From the NCBI RefSeq assembly GCF_034702125.1, contig NC_085859.1, positions 6,281,116 to 6,345,115 of the forward strand: 64,000 nucleotides of DNA, read 5' to 3'. The position numbers and the translations under genes are program-made. The notes beneath the pieces were generated by a model. The model was not told the DNA's origin. It was given only the letters and a program-made list of their open reading frames with translations, and did not search any database. This document shows positions 12,539 through 23,480 of the stretch, piece after piece. Every line of letters starts with the position of its first letter. The stretch's first letter is position 1. This DNA is from Engraulis encrasicolus. Its lineage: Eukaryota > Chordata > Actinopteri > Clupeiformes > Engraulidae.

Positions 12539-14361
12539 AGGGCAGCACGATTATGGGGAAAAGGATAATCACGATTATTTGGCTCAAAACCAAGATAACT
12601 AATCACGATTATTGAACAACGAAACACAACTGATTTTTTTGGTAAAATTTTATTAAAAATCACAAAACAACCAACAAAATAAAACTGAATTGCAATAATT
12701 ATGTAAAAGGCAATAGCATGGAACTTAGATGGGCCAACAGATTTTTGGCCTGAAACACCAGCCTATCAGCATGTTCAAGCTTGGAAGATGCTCAAAGGCA
12801 GGTCACTATGGGATAAGTCTCTGCCCCTTCCAGGCTGCTCATGGGGCTGAGAAAGTCAAAACTGTTGACTGGGCTGTAATGGACTGATAAAATCTATTCC
12901 ACGATCCACATCGCATTCCCCCCATATCGCACATATGCCGTACCTCAGAATTAATGATAACCAATGATGTGATTGACGACTTCACTTGTCAAGTGATTTG
13001 TGAGTTGAGTGCAGGCAAAAATATGTAATTATTTGGACGACACAACAGAAGTCGCATGTCTAACGTGCTGCCACTTCAGCCACAGTGCAGCAGTAGGGTT
13101 GGGGGTCGCATGTCTAACCGCAGAGATACACCAGCGGCGACGCGATTCAAGCGACAGAGTGTAGCAGCAAGCGATACGAGAGATTGAGGAGACTAGAGTA
13201 TGTCCGTACAGGCAGAAGGCAAAGCATTCAAGCATTCCCATTGGCTGTGGTCACTGACCTCTATACAGTCATTGGCTGTCGCGGCATGTCGCCGAACCGC
13301 GTCATAGAAAGTTGAAAAGATTTCAACTTCAAACTGTCGCGCTCGTCGCGCAAATCGCTCTAGTCTCCAGAATCTCTTTTGTCTCTTGACTCAATACAAA
13401 GTCAATTACTTCCGTCGCGCGACTCGCTCAGATCGCCGCTGGTGTATTTCTGCGGTAACGTGCTGCCACTTCAGCCACAGTGCAGCAGTAGGGCTGCCGG
13501 TGCACTTTGACAGCCTCAGTTCACGTCAAATACGTGAGGCCGGCGCCCGTTGGAGTCTCTCAGGCTACCCAGTTTAGCGCAAAAAACTAAAATAATCTTT
13601 CTTGCCCGCCGAAAATGATTGGCCTTAAGACGCCAATCCAAACCTTTAAAATTCACTGCAATATGTGAAATCCAGAGCACATGCCGAACGGAATCAGGAT
13701 TTAGCTTGACTCGCTCCATTTACTCCCATTCAAAATGTTGCGAGTTTCAGCCCCGAACGGAAGTAGAACGGCATGACTAATGGTGCATTCCCCGAGGGTG
13801 GGAGATGGGATATTTCTGACCTCCTACATGCTGAAATGCATTGGAACGCCTGTTGAAGCGGAGTGTTCAAGTCGCAATCTTGGGCCAAATTGAAGTAGGC
13901 CTACCCCGACTTCGAAATCGTGACGTCAACACAGCTATGACAGTGCACTGCATGGATGCACAGTGAATGAAATAGTTCAAGTTTGACTTGCTAGTTGGAA
14001 CACTTTCAAGTGGGAGGTCGCTGCCTCCTGGTTGCTTATTGGGAAGCTCCTACCGCCGGGTAATGCGACATTAGGTGCCCCATTGTCACTATAGAGACGT
14101 AACGTCACTGCCCTCACCAAATTTACTTTTATGTCTGTTTTTTCTTGTTTACACCAATTGGATTGGCAGACCCAGGCTACTATCTGACAAGCTGTTTATA
14201 CAGCTAGGATTGGCATACCCCGACTTAGACTATTATCTACTATCTGACAAAAGCCAGAAATTGATTTGCCACGAGGAGGGCAAAAGGCGTTGCATTTGGT
14301 CACATGTCTTGGCAACCTCTATTAAATCCTGATAACGAGATCACAATTAATCGTGCTGCAC
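12539..14361. mobile_element. hAT-like element with AGGGCAGCACGATTATGG ends
   Basis: The left end AGGGCAGCACGATTATGG with repeated AATCACGATTATT and the right end ATTAATCGTGCTGCA form an inverted pair spanning about 1.8 kb. It resembles the shorter element at 21996-22333. No transposase was recognised. A Harbinger-like MITE is nested at 13118-13455. Confidence 0.6.
13118..13455. mobile_element. Harbinger-like MITE with TAA duplication
   Basis: 338 bp, inverted ends CCGCAGAGATACACCAGCGG / CCGCTGGTGTATTTCTGCGG, flanked by TAA at 13115-13117 and 13456-13458. A 3-bp TAA target is typical of PIF/Harbinger. The flanking phrase CGTGCTGCCACTTCAGCCAC is present on both sides. Confidence 0.75.
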
Positions 14362-14391
14362 AAGTGATCACTGGACAGAATTAAAATTGCC

Positions 14392-14612
14392 TTAAAATTC
14401 ACTCTGGTGAATTTTACCTTCATTTTAAAATGGTTTATAAGTACATTTGATGATATTTTATTTTGTGCCACAGACTTGCATTACTATGCCTAATTTGGCT
14501 ATACTGTTAAACGGGACAATGCAAACACAGACGAAAATGATATGCACATTCATGAATAATGCTTATAAATACTGCAAATATGTGGAAATCAAAAAAGGGT
14601 GGTCTGTTCCTT
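14392..14612. mobile_element. MITE family C copy 1
   Basis: Contains AAGTACATTTGATGAT, GACTTGCATTACTATGCCTAA, ATTCATGAATAATGC and GGTCTGTTCCTTTAG, matching the 214-bp element at 55964-56177 with its middle in inverse orientation. The left end is eroded. Confidence 0.6.
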
Positions 14613-14731
14613 TAGTAGTGCTGCCCTACAACATGGCATGACTGTGAGCCTTTCTCTGAGCCCGATGCAGGAATGAGCATCAGCAAAGTTCTGGCCGGCC
14701 TGAAAGCAGCATGACTGGATTTCCTGGAGGC

Positions 14732-15075
14732 TAGGGATGCACGATGTCAAAAATTTCGGCCGATACCGATATCCGATATTGATATTGCCGTTTTGGCCGA
14801 TAACCGATATTAACCGATACCGATGACAATGATACAAACAAACATAATTTTTGAATGTCCTCTTATTTCCAAAAAACACTTTTTATCTCCCTGTGATAAA
14901 ATTAGATAAAAAATAGAGACAAATTAGAAGACAAACATTGAACCGTAACATATTAAAAAAAACATTGGCGTTAACATCGGCCCAGTTTTACCCATCGGAC
15001 CGATATCCGATGTGTTGAGAAATGTCAAATATCGGCCGATACCGATACATCTGGCCGATACATCGTGCATCCCTA
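14732..15075. mobile_element. hAT-like MITE with perfect 8-bp duplication
   Basis: 344 bp, ends TAGGGATGCACGATGTC / ACATCGTGCATCCCTA, flanked by CTGGAGGC at 14724-14731 and 15076-15083. It contains repeated CCGATACCGATATCCGATA. It lies just downstream of the gene 2 stop. Confidence 0.92.
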
Positions 15076-15101
15076 CTGGAGGCCATTAGGGCTGCCCATC
15101 G

Positions 15102-15103
<2 letters not shown>

Positions 15104-15168
<65 letters not shown>
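15104..15168. repeat. Poly-C tract of 65 nt (poly-G in the gene 2 3' UTR)
   Basis: An uninterrupted run of 65 C, about 100 bp downstream of the gene 2 stop. On the gene strand it is poly-G and would be in the 3' UTR if transcription extends that far. It could form G-quadruplex structures; its length may also reflect sequencing or assembly error. Confidence 0.9.
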
Positions 15169-15264
15169 ACCTGCTGCTTTGAGAACATTGTGCATCTCAT
15201 CAATGGACCTGAATGCTCATTAAGAGTGTTATTGTGACCAAAACTCTGCCTGCATCGAGAGCCC

Positions 15265-16565
15265 TCATGTGTTTTTCTCCCTAGCATGAACCCTTTCGTG
15301 GGTTTTGAGATACCTAACCAGAGCAAAAGTCTTTCCACAGAGAGAACACTCAAATGGTTTCTCCCCAGTATGGAGTTGCTGGTGCTTCTTGAGATCGTGC
15401 TGGTGACCAAAGTTCTTCCCACATTGGAAGCACGGGAACGGTTTTTCGCCTGTGTGAGTCCGCATGTGTATCTCGAGATTCCTCTTAAAACCGAATCGCT
15501 TTTCACATACGGAGCACTGAAAGGGTTTTTCCATTCTGTGATGGACTTTCTGGTGGCCACGGAGACCGCTGCTATGACGAAAGTGCTTTCCACATTCAGG
15601 GCACTGAATTGGCCTCTCCCCTGTGTGGGACCTCATGTGTTCATCGAACTTGCTCCTTGCGGCAAACCCCTTACCACACTGGCAACATAGAAATGGCACC
15701 TCAGCCGAATGATTACTCTTCTTGTGTGCATTGAGGTCGTACTTATACATGAATACCTTTTCGCACTCGGAACATTTAAACTTGTCCAAATGCTTTTTCT
15801 CGTGTTTTTTCAGGTCGGCGCGGTTGTTAAACAGCTCCCCACAGTGAGAGCAGAGTAAGTGCTTCTCTCCAGAGAGCCTCGTGTGCTGTGTCTGCAAGCG
15901 GCTCTCCTGAGGGTTCTCCCCGCCTAAACTCTCTCCACTCCTTTCCTTAAAAGGCTTTTCCTGTGAATGGATTTTCTGGTGTTTTTTACGGTAACTCGAG
16001 TTTTCCCCCGTATGGATAATCATGTGTCTGTCCAGCATGCTCTTAACGTTAAATATCTTTCCACATTCAGAACACTGAAACGATTTATGAACGGATCTCG
16101 GATGGTTCTTGGCATCGTTCTTTTGACTTAACGTCTCTCCGCACTCAACCGGTTCTTCCCCAACATGGGACTTCAGGTGAATATTGAGTCTCAATCTTTG
16201 CCAAAATCCTTTTCCGCATTGAGGACATTTAAACGGCCCTGAATGGGCCTGAATGTTGTGTTGCTTGAGCTGATTTTTTCGTGTGAAATTCTTTTCACAT
16301 TTAGAGCATTGAAACAGCATTTCTTCTGCTGAATGCATTGTCTGGTGTTTTTTCAGGTTGGAAATCTGGTTAAATGTTTTCCCACATTGAGAACACTGAA
16401 ATGTTTTCTGTCCAATATGAGTCATTTCATGCTTTGTGAGGTTGATCTTGTCAGTGAAGCTCTCTCCACAAATAGAGCATGGAAATGGCTTGGCTTGACG
16501 ACGTCTTCCTTTCCTGTTCTCCTCTCCATTCCGGCTTCCATTAGATTGGAGACTTTGGCCTTCAC
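15265..16565 (-). CDS. Zinc-finger gene 2, C2H2 finger exon
   Basis: The exon follows acceptor tttatgtttcag and completes a phase-1 Ser codon, giving SEGQSLQSNGSRNGEEN, a basic run, then 12 intact C2H2 fingers and two degenerate ones. The first degenerate unit (VECGETLSQK...H...H) lacks its first Cys; the second keeps only the His half (SYRKKHQKIH). The first finger reads CSICGESFTDKINLTKHEMTH and the last CSLCGKTFALVRYLKTHERVH, then AREKNT and stop. The first Met in the open frame (16596) lies in the intron and is not the start. With 26532-27195 the coding length is 1965 nt (654 aa). Role by family: nuclear sequence-specific DNA binding. A 65-nt C tract lies about 100 bp beyond the stop. Confidence 0.9.
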
Positions 16566-16675
16566 CTGAAACATAAATAAAACACTTTTCAGACACGTCA
16601 TCATTTTTATGGGTTTTTTTGTAAGGGTCAATCCATACAAAATCATACCAGACTTGTGCAAATACAGTACCAAAT

Positions 16676-18102
16676 TAGCCTAGCGAGCCAGACCCGTACA
16701 GCAAAAAGCTGTACCAGGGTCTAGGAGGGCTGGGCAGCAGTGTGGGCGGGATAAACGGTTGCTTCAGCACTCAACGCCACGCAATTGGATGGCAAACAAC
16801 CAATCCCCACACACTTCTGTGTAACGTCACAGCTGTCTTGTGAAGCGGCAACTCCAAGCCGTCGTAGCAGTGAATGCGTGTGATCACCACAGGCACAAAC
16901 AAGTTTCCTAATAAATCGTGTTTTCACTTACATAGTTCAAAAATGCCTCGTTTTCAACCACACGGCCCTTCTTGACCATCCAGCGAAATGTTGAGCAATT
17001 TGGGGCTTGTTAAATGGTTATATTTATGATTGTTGTCAACATGGCATGTTCGGTGTTAGCTAGCTAGCTGTATACCCATAACTAACCAATACACGGCTGG
17101 ATATTAGCTCTGTGTAATTGACGACAGATTGGCTAGCCGCTAGCTCGGCAGACTAGGTGTCATTCCCATCTATTTAGTAAGCGACTTACAGACTTTCAAA
17201 GCTCCCAAATGTCTCGTTTTTAATGACATGGATCTTATTAGAATTTGGGGCAGGCATATAATACAAGGCTGGATACCTAGCTCTGTGTTATCGGCGACAG
17301 GTTAGCTAGCCAGCGAGGGCCCCTTTGTAGGTGGAGCGGCAAATTCGAGCCGTCGTAGCAGTGAATGCATGTGATGACCACAGCCACAAACAAGTGTCCT
17401 AATAAATCGTGTTTTCACTTATACAGTTCAAAAATGCCTCGTTTTCAACCACATGGTCCTCCTTGATCAACCAGCGAAATGTTGAGCCATTTGGGGCTTG
17501 TTAAATGGTTATATTAAGACTGGATACCTAGCTCTGTGTTATTGACGACAGGTTAGCTAGCCACTAGCTTGGTAGACTATGCCATTCCCATCTATTTAGT
17601 AAGCTACTCAAAGACTTTCAAAGCTCCCAAATGTCTCGTTTTTAATGGCATGTGTCTTATTAGAAATTGGGGCAGCAATTTCATTCTACACCTACAGTAG
17701 TGGTCTGATAATAGCGTGTGACTATCTGGTCCTGTAAAATGCTCAACTTAGCTTACCGAGCTGGTTTAAAACATCGAATGATCAAATGGTAATGTGTTGT
17801 GATCTATTTGTGTCCGATAAGTTCATGGTGTATTATTACATCAATCCATGTCAGACACGAAATGTATCATCATCCATTCTTTTTAAATTAAGTGAACACT
17901 TTCGTGCTGTACGTAGCACGGACGGACACCATGCTTCTTCTTAGAAAGTTTCCTGTTTACTAAGTAGCCCAGCCCCCCTCGCGATTTGATTGGCCCTGTC
18001 ATCGGATAACTTTCAGCCTCGCAAAACGACCGGGGTCCGCTAGACTGCCCCCGGGAGCAAATTCAATTTGCGGTCGCTAGGGGCGTCTAGATTTCTAGGC
18101 TA
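16676..18102. mobile_element. Mutator-like transposon with 9-bp duplication (intron 2 of gene 2)
   Basis: 1427 bp, ends TAGCCTAG / CTAGGCTA, flanked by a perfect 9-bp repeat GTACCAAAT at 16667-16675 and 18103-18111. The 9-bp target is what Mutator-like elements make; the superfamily call is inferred. Inside, about 160 bp around AAATCGTGTTTTCACTTA is duplicated directly (about 16865-17030 and 17348-17515). No transposase recognised. Confidence 0.8.
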
Positions 18103-18236
18103 GTACCAAATAACAATACCTAATAGCAAATACAAATCTACCTTGTCACTGAAAAGTAAATAATAAATCAAAATGAATCGATGCATCGATGTATCGGCTG
18201 GCGATTTAACCGAATCGTATCGTGGGGCATTCTTAA

Positions 18237-18591
18237 AGGGACACTGCAGGAATTGGTCAAACAAGGTACTGCAACTATGCTGCTCGTTGAAACTGGGTTG
18301 GCTATCACCAAATTTGATATTTACATGAAAGTTTACCAAGTAATAAACAAACATTTTCTAGTATGGTCCAAGTACAGTCATTTTTGCAGCTAAAAATGGC
18401 TATTTTTGGAAATTCAAAATGGCGGACCATGGAGAAGATCCCCCTTTTCATGTATGAAAAATGCAATTTCTCCAGTCATAATGAATACTTAGAATTTGAT
18501 GGTGGTGGTAAGCATTCATGAAAAAGGTAACATTGGTGAATGGGCAGCATGCATTCTGGAAATAAACAACTAAAAATCTCACACAGTGTCC
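18237..18591. mobile_element. MITE family A copy 4
   Basis: About 355 bp starting AGGGACACTGCAGG after TTAA at 18233-18236 and ending CACACAGTGTCC before CTAA (eroded target). It is nested in a repeat with GAATCGTATCGTGGGGCATTC on the left and AATCGTATAGTATCGTGGGG at about 18692. Confidence 0.8.
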
Positions 18592-18884
18592 TAAGTATAT
18601 ATATTTAAAAAATCGAATCTCTGGCCCCTGTCCAATGCCTTATCTCCATTACATAATAGAAGTGGAAAAGTAATTGGAAAAAATCAAATTGAATCGTATA
18701 GTATCGTGGGGAATTCTTAAGTATTGAAAATAATTGAATCCCTGCTTTGAGAAATCGATACTGTATTGTATCGTCATGGAGGCTGCGATTTAAACCCCTT
18801 CTGAAAAGCTAGACCAAGGTTCACTAAAACCACACCGGACAGGCTCCGAGGTGTCCAGTTTCACACGTTAGTTGTTTATTTATA

Positions 18885-20439
18885 CAGGGTGTCCCCAGGT
18901 TTGACCACATCAAATTTTAGACCTTTTTTAGACCTATTTTAGACCACAAAAATGAAAATTTAGACCAGCATCGCTCCCATTCCCAGTTGCCGCACTAGTG
19001 TCACGAAAGGATAACAATAATTAAGTCATAATTGTCTTATATTCCAGCAATTCTGGAGTGAAATTGGTCTGGGGGGGGCATATTTTTTACAAGACAGAGC
19101 TAGGGGGCATATTTGGCAACACATCCAACCTGAAAATACTGTCAACCCATAGTAGGCCCCAATATGCCATGAAGGTATGCTATATATAAAATTATTTCAT
19201 TGGTACTGTACCAGTACCTAGCCTTACAATGAGACATATTTTCATAGTAGCCTATCTAAAGAAATGTGCCATTTGAAAAGAAGATATTTCTTCCATCCAT
19301 GCAAGTCTACACTTGCCAAAACATCTGTAAATAAGATGTGTAGGCAAATTGTAAATTACTTTGACAATACAGAAGCCTTGCACATTAAAACATTATGTTA
19401 CTGAGAGTTACTGTATGCTATAAAGTCCTACAAACTTCAGGTGAGGTTGTTGTACAACAAATGAGCAGTGAACAGGCACTCACAGTCGCCAAGTCTCCCA
19501 TCTCTCCCCTAACATGAACAGGGCAAGTTATGATTAAGTCCAATGATGACTTTATACCTAGATATGTTGCACTCCCTCATAAAGTTAACAGGTTCATAAC
19601 TTGTTAGCAGTTACGCTAAACGGAGATTAGCATTTCTAGCCGTTTTTTTTTGTTTTTTTTAAAGTTTGACAATCACTCTCCCCGTCGATGGAGAAAGTCA
19701 CAGCCCTGCATGCGCGCACGGCGCAGGCACCTCTCTCAGCCCACCGTTGAGCCCTTATTCAAACTGTAAGCATGTTTCTATGATTCATAAAAAAATCTTC
19801 CAAGTTGACTACAGATAGATGCGCTGTTTACAGCTAATATGATTAGTTTCGCCACGTGTTTCATTGTTTTGGCGAGACATTTGCGCATTGTTAAAATAAC
19901 ATAACGGCAGTTATAGTGGTGGTCCGTGATGTTTGTAAGACGCAGAGAACACCTCTGCCAGAAGTGACGGAGCTCCACCAAACTTTATCGCTTGGCACGG
20001 TTTCTGTTGCTGGCTGTCAGTCGAAGTGGAGAGGTATATCAATCTACACAATTCGGTCTTCCGGGAGGACGCAATGCATTTGGCACAACGTGGTTTAAAT
20101 GTCCAATTTTGCACGATGACCCAAATATCCTCAACAACCACTCTTAGATAGCCTACAAACAATCCTCCCCTGACCAGCTGCCTCACGCGCTAACAGAACC
20201 GAAATGCACGAGCGTCGCTTGCGCTCATTTTCCAAAAGGAATGTTCATGTTTGAAGGTCACGTTTCGTACATTGCATTTCGCAGCAGACCGGTTGGGGGA
20301 AAAAAGACTAAAGAAATTTTAGACCTTGGTTAAAAATTTTAGACCTGGGACAGATATTTTAGACCTTTTTTAGGCCTAAAAAAGGGGATAAAAAAATTAA
20401 GACTTTTTTTTAGACTTTTTAGACCTTGGGGCTACCCTG
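18885..20439. mobile_element. hAT-like element (CAGGGTGTCC ends) inside family A MITE copy 5
   Basis: 1555 bp from CAGGGTGTCCCCAGGT to ACCTTGGGGCTACCCTG, rich in TTTTAGACCTTTTTTAGACC near both ends. It interrupts a family A MITE whose halves are at about 18865-18884 and 20440-20768 (GTTGTTTATT ... TTCCAGAATTCATGCTGCCC). No clean 8-bp duplication remains. Related by its ends to 57111-59207. Confidence 0.7.
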
Positions 20440-20768
20440 TTTCCAGAATTCATGCTGCCCATTCACTAATGTTACCTTTTTCATGAATACTTACCACCAG
20501 CGTCAAATTCTAAGTATTCATTATGACTGGAAAAATTGACCTTTTCATACATGAAAAAGGGGATCTTCTCCATGGTCCGCCATTTTGAATTTCCAAAAAT
20601 AGCCATCTTTAGCTGCAAAAATAACTGTTCTTGGACCATACTAGAAAATATTTGTTTATTACTTATTAAACGTGCATGTAAAGATGAAAAATGGCAATAG
20701 GCAGCCCAGTTTCAATGAGCAGCATAGTTGCAGTACCTTTTTTGACCATTTCCTGCACAGTCTCCCTT
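20440..20768. mobile_element. MITE family A copy 5, right part
   Basis: TTCCAGAATTCATGCTGCCC through TGACCATTTCCTGCACAGTC, in reverse orientation to copy 1. The left part was separated by the hAT-like insertion. Confidence 0.8.
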
Positions 20769-20770
20769 TA

Positions 20771-21879
20771 CAGTTTTTCTCGATTGCCTCCACACAAGTT
20801 CTGGTACTTCACACACAATTCTCGGAACATCTCACCCATTTCCCAACTCCCCTAACCAATGTCACTGAACACTAAACACAATTCCTACTTAACACTCAAA
20901 TTCCAGATTTAAAACACACTCTTTTCACACCATTACACACAATTCTCTGGATTACACTCAATTTTCATAAAGAAAAACACTGGGTTTCTCATGGAACACA
21001 CTGTCATTCACAACACTACAATCAACTGCCATACTATGTTCACTTCCTCATCACATGGGCAAACTCTCTTCATACCGGTTTACAATCTGAAATCATCACC
21101 CCATAAGGACACACATTGTACACGTCATATTGATGAAAAATGAGGGGATGCAAGGAGAAAACACATTTGTTTAGTTTTTGAACTCAAAAATATGTTATAC
21201 AAGACATCACTTCCATGTGGTTACCCAATATTTTACAATAAATTAGTGCATTTTTTTAAATGTCAGACAAAAATTTGCTGTTGATGCCTTCTCTGGGTGG
21301 ATGCGCCATGCAAGACGGTATTTCCCTCGCTGCCTGACCAGGGAAACGATTGCATGTGATGTGGATGAGGTCCTGTGGCCAGACCACAATAGAAGGCAGG
21401 ATGAAGCAGAGTAGATGTGAGTGTGTGTGTTTTTTTTTTTTTTTTCATAGCAATGTAATAGTATTTTTGTACTGCCAAATAGGCAATGGGGTTTATCTTT
21501 GTGTTGTTTTTGTGAAAAAGAAATAAAAATCTTTCTGTTTCTGTGTTGTGGGAATGAAGTTTTTCCAACTTATGTCACAGTATCCATGCAATCCAGAACA
21601 AAAAAAGCCCAAGTTAGTGGGAGAAATTAGTTTTACCCTGTGCCCAACAGTGTTTTAATGGGTCTGCAAATGTGTATTGTAGTGACTGTCTCTGTGTGTC
21701 ATTTGACGACAAAATGAGGTTTTTAGAAGAGAGTACATTGTTTTGAGACAAGACGTGCATTTTTCAGAGGTAGTGAAGAGTTTGGCCCGTTGTGTGTGAG
21801 GTTTGGAGATTTGTGTGTAGAGTTTTGAGAATTCGAGGACCGATTCCGAAAATTGTGTGTAGGCAATCGAGAAAAACTG
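20771..21879 (+). mobile_element. IS630/Tc1-type transposon, internally deleted
   Basis: 1109 bp, inverted ends CAGTTTTTCTCGATTGCC / GGCAATCGAGAAAAACTG, flanked by TA at 20769-20770 and 21880-21881. It retains only the C-terminal part of a transposase. Confidence 0.88.
21262..21414 (+). pseudogene. C-terminal fragment of IS630-type transposase
   Basis: The plus strand reads ...FAVDAFSGWMRHARRYFPRC, then LTRETIACDVDEVLWPDHN and RRQDEAE followed by a stop. WxRHARRxFPRC and CDVDEVLWPD resemble the C-terminus of transposases of IS630-type elements in fish, as I remember them. The catalytic DDE part is absent, so this is a deletion derivative. It sits inside the TA-flanked element. Confidence 0.65.
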
Positions 21880-21881
21880 TA

Positions 21882-22500
21882 AAAGGTGCACTGTGTAAGA
21901 TTGTGGCCAGAGTAGGCATTGCACCTATGCTGCTCATTGAAACAGTTCTACCTTTTGCCAAATTTGGTCTTTCATGAATATTTACCAAATAATAGGGCTG
22001 CACGATTATGGAAAAAAGAAATCATAATTAATCAGGATTATTGATCACGATTATTGATTTTTCACAGATTTTTTTGAAAATTATAACAAGATGAAATATA
22101 ACCAAGAGTATATTATATACGGGATGAGCAAAATAAATTGAATTGTAAAGGCAATAGCATGAAACTTAGGTGGACAGATTTCTGGCCAGAAACACCAGCC
22201 TGTCAGTATGTTCTGGCTTCAAGGACGCTCGAAGGCAGGTCACTATTGCCACGATTAAATCACGATTGAAATCACGACTTCGATTTCACGGTTTTATCAC
22301 AATTTTTGATTATTTTCGATTCATTGTGCAGCTAAATAATACACTAAAACGTACTAGTATGACCAAAGCACAATATGGACATTCTAAAGCACGAGAAATA
22401 AAACCGCAGTCATTTTCAATGGGGTCTTATTTCTGGTGTATTAGAATGTCCATACCACCAAAGCACCAAAACATGGCGTGGAACTCTACAGGGTACATTG
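21882..22500. mobile_element. Family A-related MITE with nested hAT MITE
   Basis: Starts AAAGGTGCACTGTGTAAGATTGTGGCCAGAGTAGG, like 34496, and continues after the nested element at 21996-22333 with ACTAGTATGACCAAAGCAC. The distal half is not clearly preserved, so the end is approximate. Confidence 0.55.
21996..22333. mobile_element. hAT-like MITE with perfect 8-bp duplication
   Basis: 338 bp from GGGCTGCACGATTATGG to TCATTGTGCAGCT, flanked by AAATAATA at 21988-21995 and 22334-22341. It contains repeated AATCACGATT. Confidence 0.85.
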
Positions 22501-23042
22501 AAGAGTGAAGTGTGGGTGACCAGGTCAACAAACAAGAACAGCTGATAGCAAAGCATCAAGGACATAAGAAAGAGAGAGTTCTAACCAAGTACCAAATTTC
22601 AAATGATTTGATGTGACCCGAATTTTGCTGAAGAAAACAGTAATTTTATTACAATATTCTAATAATGTGAATTCCCTAATTAGTGGGGTTTTTTTTGTTT
22701 TAGCTGGAAGGCCAAAATATTTAAAAATAAACAAATGAATGATTGGAATAGTTAAAAATCTGGGCAATGCATCTACAATCCATGACAGTTTAACATGATC
22801 GATGTAACTAGACTGCCTGTGCAGTCGCCTTCGACTGCTTAAGGTATATCCCCGAAACGCGACGCTTCCAGTCCCCAATCATTCCTACCACTCCGGTCCA
22901 CATTTTCATGAACGTTTATGATAAATACAAAATATAAAATAAATATATTTAATATCTACACATAGATCAATGACGTGCAGAGGCTTAAAACCAAATGACT
23001 ATTGTGAAAATGAAGGAAAAAATGGGGCAAATGGTAACACTG

Positions 23043-23403
23043 TTTTAATGGTTCACTATTACAGTGGATATACCACATTAGGTACAGTGTAATAACCAGT
23101 GTAACAATATTTAATACCACGTCATACCAGTGTGACACCATGTACCAATTTTGTACTTATATCATGTAGGCTATTTGTGTGTAAGTGGTATTACATGGTA
23201 TTGCATATTTGTACACTGGTATTACACTAGTATTACATGGTATTACATATTGTTACACTGGTTATTACACTGTACCTGGTATTGCCTATTTTTACACTGG
23301 TATTACACTAGTATTACACGTTATTAAATATTGTTACACTGGTTATTACACTGTAGGCCTACCTGATATGGTAGATTCACTGAAATGGTGAACCATTAAA
23401 TTA
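23043..23403. mobile_element. Long-palindrome MITE (fold-back)
   Basis: The left arm TTTTAATGGTTCAC...ACAGTGTAATAACCAGTGTAACAATATTTAATA is the reverse complement of the right arm ending GTGAACCATTAAATTAA. Arms are about 110 bp; the right side also holds internal TATTACACTGG repeats. About 360 bp. Confidence 0.75.
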
Positions 23404-23480
23404 AGGAGTTACCGGGCAAATCAATCCACCCAGTCAGAAGTTATGGGCCAAATAAAAATTCCACCATTTTGAAAGTGTTG

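Noticed and set aside
14988..15593. Minus-strand frame with a poly-Gly run
   Set aside because: It is an out-of-frame reading of the gene 2 fingers that continues through the poly-G tract into an hAT MITE.
15286..16569. Plus-strand open frames across the finger exons (also 32851-33192, 48484-48825, 49162-49575)
   Set aside because: Periodic antisense shadows of C2H2 repeats; the minus-strand frames carry the Cys/His pattern.
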